Of a stretch of DNA of 64,000 nucleotides, positions 1-7,859 are shown piece by piece. The stretch is from Streptomyces sp. P3. Lineage in GTDB: Bacteria > Actinomycetota > Actinomycetes > Streptomycetales > Streptomycetaceae. Numbering within the stretch: the first letter of the stretch is position 1; every line of letters begins with the position of its first letter. The position numbers and the translations under genes were made by a program. Below the pieces are notes generated by a model, which saw nothing but the letters and a program-made list of their open reading frames with translations, was not told the origin of the DNA and ran no database searches. The DNA lies in assembly GCA_016893485.2 (NCBI GenBank), contig JAFEKX020000001.1, positions 5,349,501-5,413,500 on the forward strand, given 5' to 3'.

Positions 1-12
1 GAGGAGAAAAGC

Positions 13-852
13 ATGAGCCGCAGTGACGTCCTGGTCGACGCCGACTGGGTCGAGGCCAACCTCGACAACCCGAGCGTGGCGATCGTAGAGGTCGACGAGG
101 ACACGTCGGCGTACGAGAAGAACCACATCAAGAACGCGATCCGGATCGACTGGACGAAGGACCTCCAGGACCCGGTACGCCGTGACTTCGTCGACCAGGA
201 GGGCTTCGAGAAGCTCCTGTCCGGCAAGGGCATCGGCAACGACACGCTGGTGATCCTCTACGGCGGCAACAACAACTGGTTCGCGTCGTACGCGTACTGG
301 TACTTCAAGCTCTACGGCCACGACAACGTCAAGCTCCTCGACGGTGGCCGCAAGAAGTGGGAGCTGGACGCCCGCGAGCTGGTCGAAGAGGTCCCCTCGC
401 GTCCCGCCACCGACTACAAGGCGAAGCCGCAGAACAAGGCGATCCGCGCGTTCCGCGACGACGTCGTGGCGGCGATCGGCTCGCAGAACCTGGTCGACGT
501 CCGGTCGCCCGACGAGTTCAGCGGCAAGCTGCTCGCGCCGGCGCACCTTCCGCAGGAGCAGTCGCAGCGTCCGGGTCACGTCCCGTCCGCGCGCAACATC
601 CCGTGGTCGAAGAACGCCAACGACGACGGCACGTTCAAGTCGGACGACGAGCTGAAGGAGCTCTACGCCGACGAGCAGGTCGACCTGGCCAAGGACACCA
701 TCGCGTACTGCCGTATCGGCGAGCGCTCGGCCCTGACCTGGTTCGTGCTGCACGAGCTGCTCGGTGTCGAGAACGTCAAGAACTACGACGGTTCCTGGAC
801 CGAGTACGGCTCCCTGGTCGGCGTTCCGATCGAGCTCGGCGCCAACAAGTAA
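13..852 (+). CDS. cysA: Thiosulfate sulfurtransferase (rhodanese, CysA/SseA type)
   Basis: Two-domain rhodanese of 279 residues, the usual length, in one intact frame. It transfers sulfane sulfur from thiosulfate to cyanide or another thiophile in the cytoplasm. The first half is the inactive rhodanese fold. The second carries the active loop CRIGERS with catalytic Cys233, the loop typical of actinobacterial enzymes. The ATG follows a purine-rich site (gaggagaaaag) at the very start of the window, so any promoter lies outside. A DUF1416 gene follows after 38 bases, a pairing common in Streptomyces and probably an operon. Family assignment is firm; the natural acceptor is unknown. Confidence 0.95.
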   Translation: MSRSDVLVDADWVEANLDNPSVAIVEVDEDTSAYEKNHIKNAIRIDWTKDLQDPVRRDFVDQEGFEKLLSGKGIGNDTLVILYGGNNNWFASYAYWYFKLYGHDNVKLLDGGRKKWELDARELVEEVPSRPATDYKAKPQNKAIRAFRDDVVAAIGSQNLVDVRSPDEFSGKLLAPAHLPQEQSQRPGHVPSARNIPWSKNANDDGTFKSDDELKELYADEQVDLAKDTIAYCRIGERSALTWFVLHELLGVENVKNYDGSWTEYGSLVGVPIELGANK

Positions 853-890
853 GCAACCGCACCACCGCTGCGACCTGAAGGAAACAAGAC

Positions 891-1178
891 ATGTGTGGAG
901 CGAAGGCCGGCGGCCCCGACGCCTCGACGATCAAGCCCGGTGAGACCACCATCCAGGGCCAGGTGACGCGCAACGGCGAGCCCGTGACGGGTTACGTCCG
1001 GCTCCTGGACTCGACCGGCGAGTTCACCGCGGAGGTCCCGACGTCCGCGACGGGCCAGTTCCGCTTCTACGCGGCCGAGGGCACCTGGACCGTCCGCGCC
1101 CTCGTCCCCGGCGCCACCGCCGACCGCACGGTGGTCGCCCAGACGGGCGGCCTGGCGGAGGTCGCGATCGCCGTCTGA
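891..1178 (+). CDS. DUF1416 domain protein
   Basis: Small intact protein of 95 residues starting MCGAKAGG, with an immunoglobulin-like beta pattern (GQVTRNGEPVTGYVRLLD, then GQFRFYAAEGTWTVRAL). It resembles a carboxypeptidase-regulatory or transthyretin-like fold, and such genes normally follow the CysA-type rhodanese in actinobacteria. A ggaaa ribosome site precedes the ATG, and a strong hairpin terminator follows about 20 bases after the stop. No signal peptide is seen, so it is probably cytoplasmic. Function is unknown; linkage suggests a role with the sulfurtransferase. Confidence 0.9.
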   Translation: MCGAKAGGPDASTIKPGETTIQGQVTRNGEPVTGYVRLLDSTGEFTAEVPTSATGQFRFYAAEGTWTVRALVPGATADRTVVAQTGGLAEVAIAV

Positions 1179-1199
1179 CGGCAGCGTCTGATGGTCGAG

Positions 1200-1232
1200 G
1201 GGCCGCACCTGTTCCGGGTGCGGCCCTTCGGC
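1200..1232 (+). terminator. Intrinsic-type terminator after DUF1416
   Basis: A perfect 10-bp stem (gggccgcacc / ggtgcggccc, 1200-1209 and 1217-1226) encloses a 7-base loop and is followed by ttcggcttt. It ends the cysA-DUF1416 unit. The weak T-tract is normal for high-GC actinobacteria. Confidence 0.8.
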
Positions 1233-1279
1233 TTTCCCCGGGCGCGGCCCTTTGGCGTGCCCGGGCCTACCCTGGAGAG

Positions 1280-1540
1280 ATGCTGGCACGTCGCCGTCGC
1301 ACCTACTTCGTCATGATGGGCATCTGCATCGGGCTCTTCGTCCTGGCCTGGGGAGTCGTGCGGATCTGGTCGGTGCCCGCGGCCGTCGGGATGTGTGTGG
1401 TCGCGATGCTGATCCCGCCGGTGGCCGCGATGGTCGCGAACCGGCGAGGACCCGACGACCGCTGGTGGGACGACCCGTCCGGCGATCCCAAGTCCGACGA
1501 GTGGTGGGACGAGCTGGACGGCAAGAAGCGCCGCCCGTGA
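1280..1540 (+). CDS. DUF3099 membrane protein
   Basis: An 86-residue protein with two hydrophobic segments (about residues 9-28 and 33-51), then a hydrophilic tail rich in Trp and Asp (DDRWWDDP, DEWWDELDG). This is the layout of the DUF3099 family of small actinobacterial membrane proteins. The frame is intact, and ggagag directly precedes the ATG. No function is known. It follows the terminator at 1200-1232 and is probably transcribed separately. Confidence 0.85.
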   Translation: MLARRRRTYFVMMGICIGLFVLAWGVVRIWSVPAAVGMCVVAMLIPPVAAMVANRRGPDDRWWDDPSGDPKSDEWWDELDGKKRRP

Positions 1541-1569
1541 ACCGCGCGGTGAGCGGGTAGAGGGCGGGC

Positions 1570-1951
1570 ATGTCGCCTACGAGACTGTCCACCGTGGTGC
1601 TCGACGCGCGGGACGCGCACGAGCTGGCCGGCTTCTACGTCCGCCTCCTCGGGTACGTGGTCCGCGCCGAGGAACCCGACTGGGTCGTCATCGGCCCGCC
1701 CGACGGAGGCACCGGCCTCTCCTTCCAGACCGAGCCGGAGTACGTCCCCCGGTGTGGCCCACCCGCACCCCCGGCGACCAGCAGATGATGCTGCACCTCG
1801 ACATCCAGGTCGACGACCTGGCGGGCGAGACCGAGCGGGCGGTGGCCCTCGGAGCCACCCTCCACGACCATCAGCCGCAGGACGACGTACGGGTTCTGCT
1901 GGATCCCTGCGGGCATCCGTTCTGCTTGTGGCGGGAGGAGCGGGGGTGTGA
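1570..1951 (+). CDS. VOC (glyoxalase/bleomycin-resistance fold) protein, frameshifted
   Basis: The first frame gives the N-terminal beta-alpha-beta unit (STVVLDARDAHELAGFYVRLLGY). A second frame continues from about 1752 (HLDIQVDDLAGETERAVALGA, then LLDPCGHPFCLW). Adding one C to the run at 1747-1751 joins them. One more G in the run at 1942-1946 would give a natural stop (ERGV*) at 1949-1951, before the convergent TetR gene. The restored protein has about 127 residues, a usual single VOC domain. Substrate is unknown; such proteins bind a metal through paired beta-alpha-beta-beta-beta units. Confidence 0.8.
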
Positions 1952-1981
1952 CCCAGGGCGTCACGCGGCCCCCCTCGCGGC

Positions 1982-2682
1982 TCAACCGGTCGGCGGTGCC
2001 AGGTTGTTCATGAGCAGGCCCAGGGTGAAGTCGAAGCGGGCGGGGGCGGTGCCGGAGATCAGTTCGGCGGCGTGGGCTCGGGTCTGAGGGAACTTCTCGG
2101 CGGGCAGGGCCGTGAAGTGGGCCAGCAGCTCCTCCTGGGTGAGTACCCATTCGGGGTCCTGTTGCCGGTGCCGTTGCCGGACCAGGGACTGTTCCAGGGC
2201 GTACGCGCTGACGTACAGGGACAGCGCGTCGCGGGCCCAGCTCGCCGTCCTCGGTTCGACGCCGCCCGCGAGCAGGATCGCCAGGATTCCCTCGCCGACC
2301 CGCAGCGTCTCCAGGCTGGTCGGCACCATGGCCAGCGCGGCGCGCGAGATGCCGGGGTATTTCAGGTACAGGTCGCGGATCTGCGTGTAGACCCCGGCCA
2401 GTTGCTCGCGCCAGGCGGCCGGGTCCGGTTCGGGAGGGTGACCTCGGCGTAGAGCCTGCCGATGAGCAGGTCGTCGATGTCGTCCTTGTTGACGATGTGC
2501 GCGTACAGCGACGAAGGACCGGTGCCGAGCACGGCGGCGACCCGGCGGATGGTCAGCGCGTCGTACCCCTCGGTGGCGACGACCTCCAGGGCGGCGTCGG
2601 TGATCCGCTCGAGGGTGATCGGCTTCTTGCGGGCTGCGCGGCGTTGGCGGGGATCACGTGGGTCGCGGGGATCGGCTGACAT
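1982..2682 (-). CDS. TetR/AcrR-family repressor with C-terminal TetR_C domain, frameshifted
   Basis: The N-terminal helix-turn-helix is clear (ITLERITDAALEVVATEGY, then LTIRRVAAVLGTGPSSLYAH). A second frame continues with a ligand-binding domain ending LGLLMNNLAPPTG. The join is one missing base near 2430, where the restored reading is LPEPDPAAWREQLAG. The YDALTIRRVAAVLGTGPSSLY core is typical of regulators of antibiotic or flavin-monooxygenase genes. It is divergent from the FAD monooxygenase at 2806, and three operator-like palindromes lie between, so it very probably represses that gene and itself. ATG 2682 is chosen over GTG 2691. Confidence 0.88.
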
Positions 2683-2697
2683 GCCGACCACCTTACC

Positions 2698-2727
2698 TTG
2701 ACACGAACTAAGTTCGTTAAGTAGAAC
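2698..2727 (+). promoter_or_regulatory. Putative promoter of the FAD monooxygenase
   Basis: TTGACA at 2698-2703 is a consensus -35. A weak TAGAAC-like -10 lies 17-18 bases downstream at 2721-2727. The first TetR operator begins inside the -35 and fills the spacer, and the middle one covers the -10. This geometry suits steric repression. Confidence 0.55.
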
Positions 2728-2755
2728 TTAGATCGTCATAACGAACTAAGTTCGT
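2703..2755. promoter_or_regulatory. Triple TetR operator array
   Basis: The 15-bp palindrome acgaactaagttcgt occurs twice, identically, at 2703-2717 and 2741-2755. Each is a perfect 7-1-7 inverted repeat. A third degenerate copy (tagaacttagatcgt, 12 of 15 matches to the reverse-strand form) lies exactly midway at 2722-2736. Centres are 19 bp apart (2710, 2729, 2748). The array fills the gap between the divergent TetR and monooxygenase genes, so it is probably the TetR operator. Confidence 0.8.
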
Positions 2756-2805
2756 CAGTCAGGGCAGACCTGGTTCGTGGCGGGTCGATTTTCCGGAGGT
2801 ACGTC

Positions 2806-3930
2806 ATGCGAGTGTCCGTTGTCGGAGCCGGTCTGGGAGGCCTCGCTCTCGCGCAGGGTCTGCGCGGTGCCGGGATCGAGGCCGAGGTGTTCGAGCGCGA
2901 CCCGGGGATCGTCGCCCGGTTCCAGGGCTACCGGCTCGTGCTGAACCCGGTCGGGTTCCAGGCGGTGCGCGACTGCCTGCCGACGCGCTGGCACCCGTTG
3001 CTCGACGAGATCGTCATGGAAGCCTCCGCCGAGCAGCTGGTCCTGGACCCGCAGCTGAACGAGATCGGCAGGCTCGGCGCGGGCCGCACCGGCATCGTGG
3101 TCGACCGGCAGGTGCTGCGACACCTGCTCCTGACGGGCCTCACCGTGCACACCGACGCCGCGCTGACCGGCTACGACGTGCGGCCCGACGGCACCGTCCA
3201 GGCCCGGTTCGCCCACCGCGCCCCCGCCACCGCCGACCTGCTCGTCGGCGCGGACGGCGTCACCTCCGCGGTCCGCGGGGTGCTGTCGCCGCGGACCACC
3301 CCGACCGACACCGGCGTCCGCTTCGTCATCGGCCGCACCCCGCTGACCGACGAGTTCGCCGGCCTGTCCAAGGCGTACGGCTCGAAGATCGCGGGCGACG
3401 GCGTCAGCCTGCTGCTCGGCGCGATGCGTTTCCGCACCCCGCCGAAGCGGGCCGCCGAGCAGCTGGCCCCCGACGTCACGCTGCCCGACATCGGCGACTA
3501 CGTCCGCTGGGCCATGATCCTTCCGTCGAACGGCTCGCTGGAGAACCTGACCGCGCAGGACGCCGTGCTGTCCAGGATGGACGGCTGGCACCCGCAGCTG
3601 CGCGCGCTGATCGAGCAGGCCGACCCGGACAACAGCACCCTGCTGTCCATCCGGGTGGTCAAGCCCGCAGAGCGCTGGGCGCCCGGCCCGGTCACGCTCC
3701 TCGGCGACGCGATCCACGCGACCTCCCCGACCGGGGGCAACGGCGCGAACACCGCGCTGCGGGACGCGGACCTGCTGCGCCGCCGCCTGATCGAGGCGGA
3801 CGGAGGCAGCCGGGATCTGCTCGACGCGGTCGGTGACTACGAGCGGCAGATGTTCGAGTACGGCGCGGAGGCCGTGCGCAGCAGTATCGAGAGGCTGCCC
3901 GCGTTCGCCCCCGGAGCGAAGCTGTCCTGA
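2806..3930 (+). CDS. FAD-dependent monooxygenase (UbiH/TetX-like)
   Basis: An intact 374-residue flavoprotein hydroxylase. It begins with the dinucleotide fold VSVVGAGLGGLALAQGL and an acidic residue ending the second strand (VFERD). LLVGADGVTSAVRG matches the family DG motif. LLGDAIHATSPTGGNGANTAL near residues 301-320 is the GD motif that contacts flavin ribityl phosphate. It probably hydroxylates an aromatic or polycyclic small molecule using NAD(P)H and O2. A ggagg site precedes the ATG. Divergence from a TetR gene suggests induction by substrate or antibiotic. The substrate is not predictable; a TetX-like inactivating role is possible. Confidence 0.9.
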   Translation: MRVSVVGAGLGGLALAQGLRGAGIEAEVFERDPGIVARFQGYRLVLNPVGFQAVRDCLPTRWHPLLDEIVMEASAEQLVLDPQLNEIGRLGAGRTGIVVDRQVLRHLLLTGLTVHTDAALTGYDVRPDGTVQARFAHRAPATADLLVGADGVTSAVRGVLSPRTTPTDTGVRFVIGRTPLTDEFAGLSKAYGSKIAGDGVSLLLGAMRFRTPPKRAAEQLAPDVTLPDIGDYVRWAMILPSNGSLENLTAQDAVLSRMDGWHPQLRALIEQADPDNSTLLSIRVVKPAERWAPGPVTLLGDAIHATSPTGGNGANTALRDADLLRRRLIEADGGSRDLLDAVGDYERQMFEYGAEAVRSSIERLPAFAPGAKLS

Positions 3931-3960
3931 GGCGGGGTTGTCCTTGGCGGGGGTGGTGTC

Positions 3961-4240
3961 TCAGCTCGTCACGATGATCGCCATCAGCAGGCCGCCGATG
4001 CACATCGCGGTGAGCGCGCCGGTCCAGAAGGCGTCCTCGCGGAGGGCCCAGGGGGGTCCGGAACCGGCGTCGGCGGCGGGCCGGGGCGGGTGGGGTGGGT
4101 GTGGTGGGGGGAGCGGCGGGAGGCGGCGGTGCCGGGGCCTCTGCTGTCGTACGACGGGCAAGGGCGCCGGCGGGATGACGGGGGCGGTACCGCCTGGGCC
4201 GGGGGACCTGGATCAGTTGGTGGGGGCGGGGGCGGTTCAT
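3961..4240 (-). CDS. Small proline-rich protein with one C-terminal membrane segment, frameshifted
   Basis: The last 66 residues are clear: a Pro/His/Arg-rich stretch, then REDAFWTGALTAMCIGGLLMAIIVTS with one transmembrane helix at the very end. ATG 4240 overlaps the stop of the upstream gene (ATGA) and would give a restored protein of about 92 residues with further Pro-rich sequence. Two single-base errors in C runs near 4225 and 4160 are needed to join the frames. It looks like a tail-anchored protein translationally coupled to the 4237-4602 gene. Function is unknown. The N-terminal part is less certain than the tail. Confidence 0.5.
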
Positions 4241-4602
4241 ACGGGGTGGGCCTCGCTGCGGTGTTTGCGGAGCAGGACGTTCGCGTCGGTCTCGGCGCTG
4301 TAGTCGTGCTCGGCGCGGGCCAGGGACCGGAGTTCGGCCAGTTCCTCGCAGGGCGCGCAGTCGGGGACCGGGCGGGGTGGCACGTTGACCAGGAACGGGG
4401 CGTCGGTGCGGGCGCGGTTGTTCGCCGCGTGGACGCCCGCGCTGATGCGTTCCGCGTTCGTGGGCGGCCGGAGTGACCCGGGGTCCGCCTGCCATTCGCG
4501 GCCCCCGCCGACGGGGCGCAGCAGGGCGTAGGGGCCGGCCGAGTCCTGGTATTCACCCACTTTGCCGCTGTCGGGGTCGTAGAGCAGCGCTCCGGGTTCC
4601 AT
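4237..4602 (-). CDS. Conserved hypothetical protein of the XRE/DUF397 neighbourhood
   Basis: Intact 121-residue protein starting MEPGALLYDPDSGKVGEYQD, with YALLRPVGGGREW in the middle and a conserved CAPCEEL pair of cysteines near residue 92. I recognise it as a conserved streptomycete family often found beside XRE and DUF397 genes, but know no biochemical role. The tail ETDANVLLRKH is also typical. A ggagga site precedes the ATG. It is divergent from the XRE regulator at 4773, with a 7-bp inverted repeat between them. Confidence 0.75.
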   Translation of the reverse strand: MEPGALLYDPDSGKVGEYQDSAGPYALLRPVGGGREWQADPGSLRPPTNAERISAGVHAANNRARTDAPFLVNVPPRPVPDCAPCEELAELRSLARAEHDYSAETDANVLLRKHRSEAHPV

Positions 4603-4620
4603 CGGCTCTCCTCCTTTTTA

Positions 4621-4651
4621 TGCAACTTCCATACGTAATGCGGCAGTTGCA
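4621..4651. promoter_or_regulatory. Spaced inverted repeat between divergent genes
   Basis: tgcaact (4621-4627) and agttgca (4645-4651) form a perfect 7-bp inverted repeat separated by 17 bp, between the divergent genes starting at 4602 (minus) and 4773 (plus). Half-sites 24 bp centre to centre would place two HTH dimers on one face. It is a candidate autoregulatory site for the XRE protein. Confidence 0.4.
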
Positions 4652-4772
4652 CTACTCTGTGCATTCCTGGGTGTGTTACGAGGATGGCCCAGGTCGGAGG
4701 CGAATGCAGCGCCAACGGGCTCAACTTCAACGCCGGGCGCTCCAAATTCCACAAATTCCACAGGAGGTTGTG

Positions 4773-5613
4773 ATGCCGCAACGGGTGGCTGTCACGACGT
4801 TGAGCCATGAACCCAGGAAGCGGTTTGCCGAGGAGCTGCAAAGGTTGAGGTTGCAACGGGGTCTCAGCCTCCGGGACTTGCAGAAGGCGGTGGGCTGGGA
4901 CGCCTCGCTGTTCGGCAAGATGGAGCGCGGGAGCACATTGGGCGGGCCCGAGGTGGTGCAGGCGCTGGATCAGTTCTACGGCTCGGGATCCTTGCTACTC
5001 ACCCTGTGGGAGCTGGCGTTGGGGATCCGACGCAGTTCAAGGAGCAGTATCGGCGGTACTTCCTGCTGGAGGCCGAGGCGCTGGGGTTATGGCAGTACTC
5101 GGTGAGCAGGCCACCCGGTGTGCTTCAGACGACGGAGTACGCGAGGGAAGCGCTCATGGCGGGTGGCCTTCGAGGCGAAGAGCTGGAGCAACAGGTCGAC
5201 GCGCGCATCGGACGGCGGCGGGTGCTGGAGTGCGAGGACCCGCCGCCGTTCCGCGTGATCCTCTCCGAACTGGTTCTGCGGAACTCGCTGAGCAACACCC
5301 AAGCCTGGCGCGGGCAGTTGGAGTCCCTGGTGCAGGCTTCGGAGCGGCCGTCATCACCCTCCATGTACTACCGTTCGGCACGGGACTGCACGGGTTGGAC
5401 AGCACGGATGTGATGTTCCTGCGGCTCGCCGGCGGCCGGACCGTGGCCTACGTCGAGAACGACGTGAGCGGCGAACTGATCGAGGAAACAAGCAAGGTCG
5501 AGCATCTGCAGCGGACATATGATGCGGTACGCGACCTGGCGTTGTCCCTGGCCGAGTCGCGGTCGTTCGTCCTGCAGATGTTGGAGGAAGTGCCGTGCGA
5601 GCCATCGACTTGA
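4773..5613 (+). CDS. XRE-family regulator with DUF5753 domain, frameshifted
   Basis: The N-terminal Cro/C1 helix-turn-helix is clear (FAEELQRLRLQRGLSLRDLQKAV, then LFGKMERG). It is followed by the DUF5753 region found in streptomycete regulators of this class (GLWQYSVSRPPGVLQTTEYAR; TVAYVENDVSGELIEE). Three frames are used, with breaks near 5025 and 5340, giving a restored protein of about 280 residues, the family norm. ATG 4773 follows an aggagg site by 5 bases; an in-frame GTG lies one codon earlier. Its 3' end overlaps the DUF397 start, so the two are coupled. Such XRE-DUF397 pairs occur in many copies in Streptomyces and some affect development. Confidence 0.88.
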
Positions 5614-5788
5614 GCAACGTGACGTGGCGTAAGAGCAGTTACAGCAACTCGGACGGCGGCAACTGCGTCGAGGTCGCCCCCAACCTCCCCTCGTCCCCGT
5701 CCGTGACAGCAAGAACCCCGCCCACGGCACCCTGCTCTTCCGCGGGGACGCCTGGGCGGAGTTCATCGGGTCGGTCAAGGGTCAGTAG
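5595..5788 (+). CDS. DUF397 protein, frameshifted
   Basis: Short DUF397 protein with the hallmark N-terminus WRKSSYSNSDGGNCVEVA. After one missing base in the C-rich run near 5695 it continues VPVRDSKNPAHGTLLFRGDAW and AEFIGSVKGQ*. The restored length is about 64 residues, as usual. The GTG start lies inside the 3' end of the XRE gene, so translation is coupled. DUF397 proteins act with their XRE partner, one example being the WhiJ-type systems of S. coelicolor. Its stop overlaps the convergent DsrE gene by 7 bases. Confidence 0.88.
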
Positions 5789-6144
5789 ACCAACGCCTGC
5801 GTCCCGTCCGCCATTACCTCCTGCACGAACACCTGCGCCCCAGCGATCCGTACGCCCTCGATGACATCCTTCTCGGAGATGTCCCGCCGGGCCGCGCACT
5901 GCGTGCACAGCGTGACGCGGCCCGCTGCCAGGATCGAGTCGATCAGGTCCGGCAGCGGGGCGGCGTGCGGGAGTTCGAACTCGGCCGCGCGCCCCGGCAG
6001 GGCGAACCACGCGGACTCTCCCGTCAGCCACAGCGAGACGTCCACTCCGCTGGCGACGGCGACCGCGGCCACCGTGAACGCCTGTGAGCACCGCTCGGGC
6101 GCGTCCGACCCGGCCGTCACCTTGATCACGAGCTTCTTCGACAT
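5782..6144 (-). CDS. DsrE/DsrF-like protein
   Basis: Intact 120-residue protein of the DsrE/DsrF/YchN fold. It begins MSKKLVIKVTAGSDAPERC, has the hydrophobic strand VASGVDVSLWLTGESAW, then VTLCTQCAARRDI, whose two cysteines sit where this family often has its reactive thiol. Relatives move persulfide sulfur or bind small ligands. I prefer ATG 6144 because it places the first beta strand directly after the start, as in relatives; an earlier ATG at 6189 would add an unlikely 15 residues. The reaction is not known. Confidence 0.82.
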   Translation of the reverse strand: MSKKLVIKVTAGSDAPERCSQAFTVAAVAVASGVDVSLWLTGESAWFALPGRAAEFELPHAAPLPDLIDSILAAGRVTLCTQCAARRDISEKDVIEGVRIAGAQVFVQEVMADGTQALVY

Positions 6145-6224
6145 GACCGAATCGTAATCAACTCCCTTACAACTCCCTGCAGTAGCCACGGGTCTTCTGT
6201 GCGCGCATATGGAATGCGCACGTC

Positions 6225-7046
6225 ATGTTCCGTGGGGACGTCTTGGAAGTACCGGAAAAATCCATCGAAGAAGTAACAGAAGTACCGGACCCTGAGCCTG
6301 AGCCTGTGCCTGAGTCGGAGTCGGGGCCCGCGTCCCGCCCGCGCCGCCGGGGTCGTACCACCCTCCTGATCGCCGTCGCCGCCGTGCTCGGTGTCGTCGC
6401 CGGTACCTGCACGGGGTTCCTCGTGCAGGCGAACCGCGCACCCGACGCGCTGCCCTCCCTCTCCCAGGCCACGCTGACCCAGGCGAAGGGGCCGGCTCCG
6501 GAGCCGTTGTCCGCCGCCCAGGACCGCAGGGTCAAGGTCGACGGCGACCTGCGCAAGCTCCTGCTGAAGAGGCCGAGCGGGGCACGGGACGCGGACTACA
6601 CCACCGGAGAGGACGGGTGGCTGGACCTGGCCGGATACGCGGAGATGTACGACAGGCCGGCCGACGCCTTCGGCGATCTCGTCGCCGACGAGTTCCGCCG
6701 TGCGGCCGTCGTGAACTGGCGCGAGGGCAGCTCGCTCTTCGTCGAGATCCGGCTCGTGCAGTACCGCCAGCAGGACCAGCTCGTCGTCGCCGAGTCCGCG
6801 AGCGGCGCCTACGGCTACGCGCAGGACAAGCCCCACACCGACAGCTGGCCCATCCCGGGCACCGGTGACGGGATGGCGTACGTCCACAACTCGCCCGACC
6901 GCAAGGCGGGTTACACGGATGTCTACAAAGCCGAGGCGCATGCCTGGCGCGGTGACATCGAGATGGAGATCTGGGTCGACTCCGGGAGCCCCGTCTCCCA
7001 GAAGAAGATCAGGGATCTGGCCAAGCGGCAGATGGAGCGACTGTGA
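6225..7046 (+). CDS. Membrane-anchored exported protein, first of three paralogue-like genes
   Basis: Intact 273-residue protein. The first 45 residues are acidic (PEPEPVPESE) then basic (RPRRRG). One transmembrane helix follows (LLIAVAAVLGVVAGTCTGFLV, about 47-67), then an external domain with no motif I recognise. The next two genes share this plan (acidic/basic head, one helix, external domain of about 180 residues with similar DGW and tail patterns) and overlap tightly, so they look like products of duplication in one operon. The GTG of the next gene overlaps this stop. Confidence 0.75.
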   Translation: MFRGDVLEVPEKSIEEVTEVPDPEPEPVPESESGPASRPRRRGRTTLLIAVAAVLGVVAGTCTGFLVQANRAPDALPSLSQATLTQAKGPAPEPLSAAQDRRVKVDGDLRKLLLKRPSGARDADYTTGEDGWLDLAGYAEMYDRPADAFGDLVADEFRRAAVVNWREGSSLFVEIRLVQYRQQDQLVVAESASGAYGYAQDKPHTDSWPIPGTGDGMAYVHNSPDRKAGYTDVYKAEAHAWRGDIEMEIWVDSGSPVSQKKIRDLAKRQMERL

Positions 7047-7859
7047 CCACCGAGAACCCCGAACTGGTCGGTGGCTCCGAGGAGTTGCCCCTGATGTCAT
7101 CAAGAAGCCGGTGCGCGGGGGCCGTGTCGCGGCGGTCGCCGGGATCGTGCTGCTGAGCCTCGCCGTGGTCGGCGCGGTCGGGTACACCGTCGTGACCGTG
7201 AACGGCGCGGACCGGGACGCGGGTGACGCCGTATGGACGTTCCCGAAGGCGTCCTCGGAGAAGGCGGAGAGCGGGGTCAAACCGACCGGGCTCGCCGCGG
7301 CGCTCGTGCCGTACACCCCGGACGACGGCTGGAGCCAGGGGCCGGACATCGCGCAGTACGGCCACGACACCGCCTTCACCGGGGCGCAGGCGACGGCGCT
7401 GCGCAAGGAGGCGCTGAAGGACCTGCCGCTCAAGCAGCGCAAGCCGCTGGAGAAGGCCATCGACAAGCAGCACACCAAGGGCCTGGCGATGCGCAGTTAC
7501 GTCAGCACCAACCAGCAGGCGACCGGTTACACGGACAAGGCGTCCACGGTGGACATCGTGCTGGCGCAGATCGAGGACACGGCGGCGGTACGGAGCGAGT
7601 CCCGCTTCCAGACCGAGTTCCTCGACGCCCTCGGCGTCTTCCGGGCCGGCCCGAAGATCAAGGGCTACAAGAACGCCGAGTGCTTCCTCTCGCCGAAGGA
7701 CCCCGAGGAAAAGCTCGACACGATCTACTGCTCCGCCTACCAGGGCGAAGTCCTCGTCTCCCTCACGGCGGAATCCTCCAGGCCGATGCAGACCTCCGCC
7801 ATCGCCCGCCTGCTCAAAGAACAACTCGACCGCATCAAGGACCCGGGGAGGCGGTATGA
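7043..7859 (+). CDS. Membrane-anchored exported protein, second of three, frameshifted
   Basis: GTG 7043 overlaps the preceding TGA. The head is short, then KKPVRGGRVAAVAGIVLLSL starts a single transmembrane helix, followed by an external domain of about 220 residues (PDDGWSQGPDI, KGLAMRSYVSTNQQATGY, NAECFLSPKDP) with a cysteine pair that may form a disulfide. One base is missing near 7093. Another in the G run near 7847 would restore the end KDPGEAV*, whose TGA overlaps the next ATG. Function is unknown; position and layout tie it to its neighbours. Confidence 0.72.
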
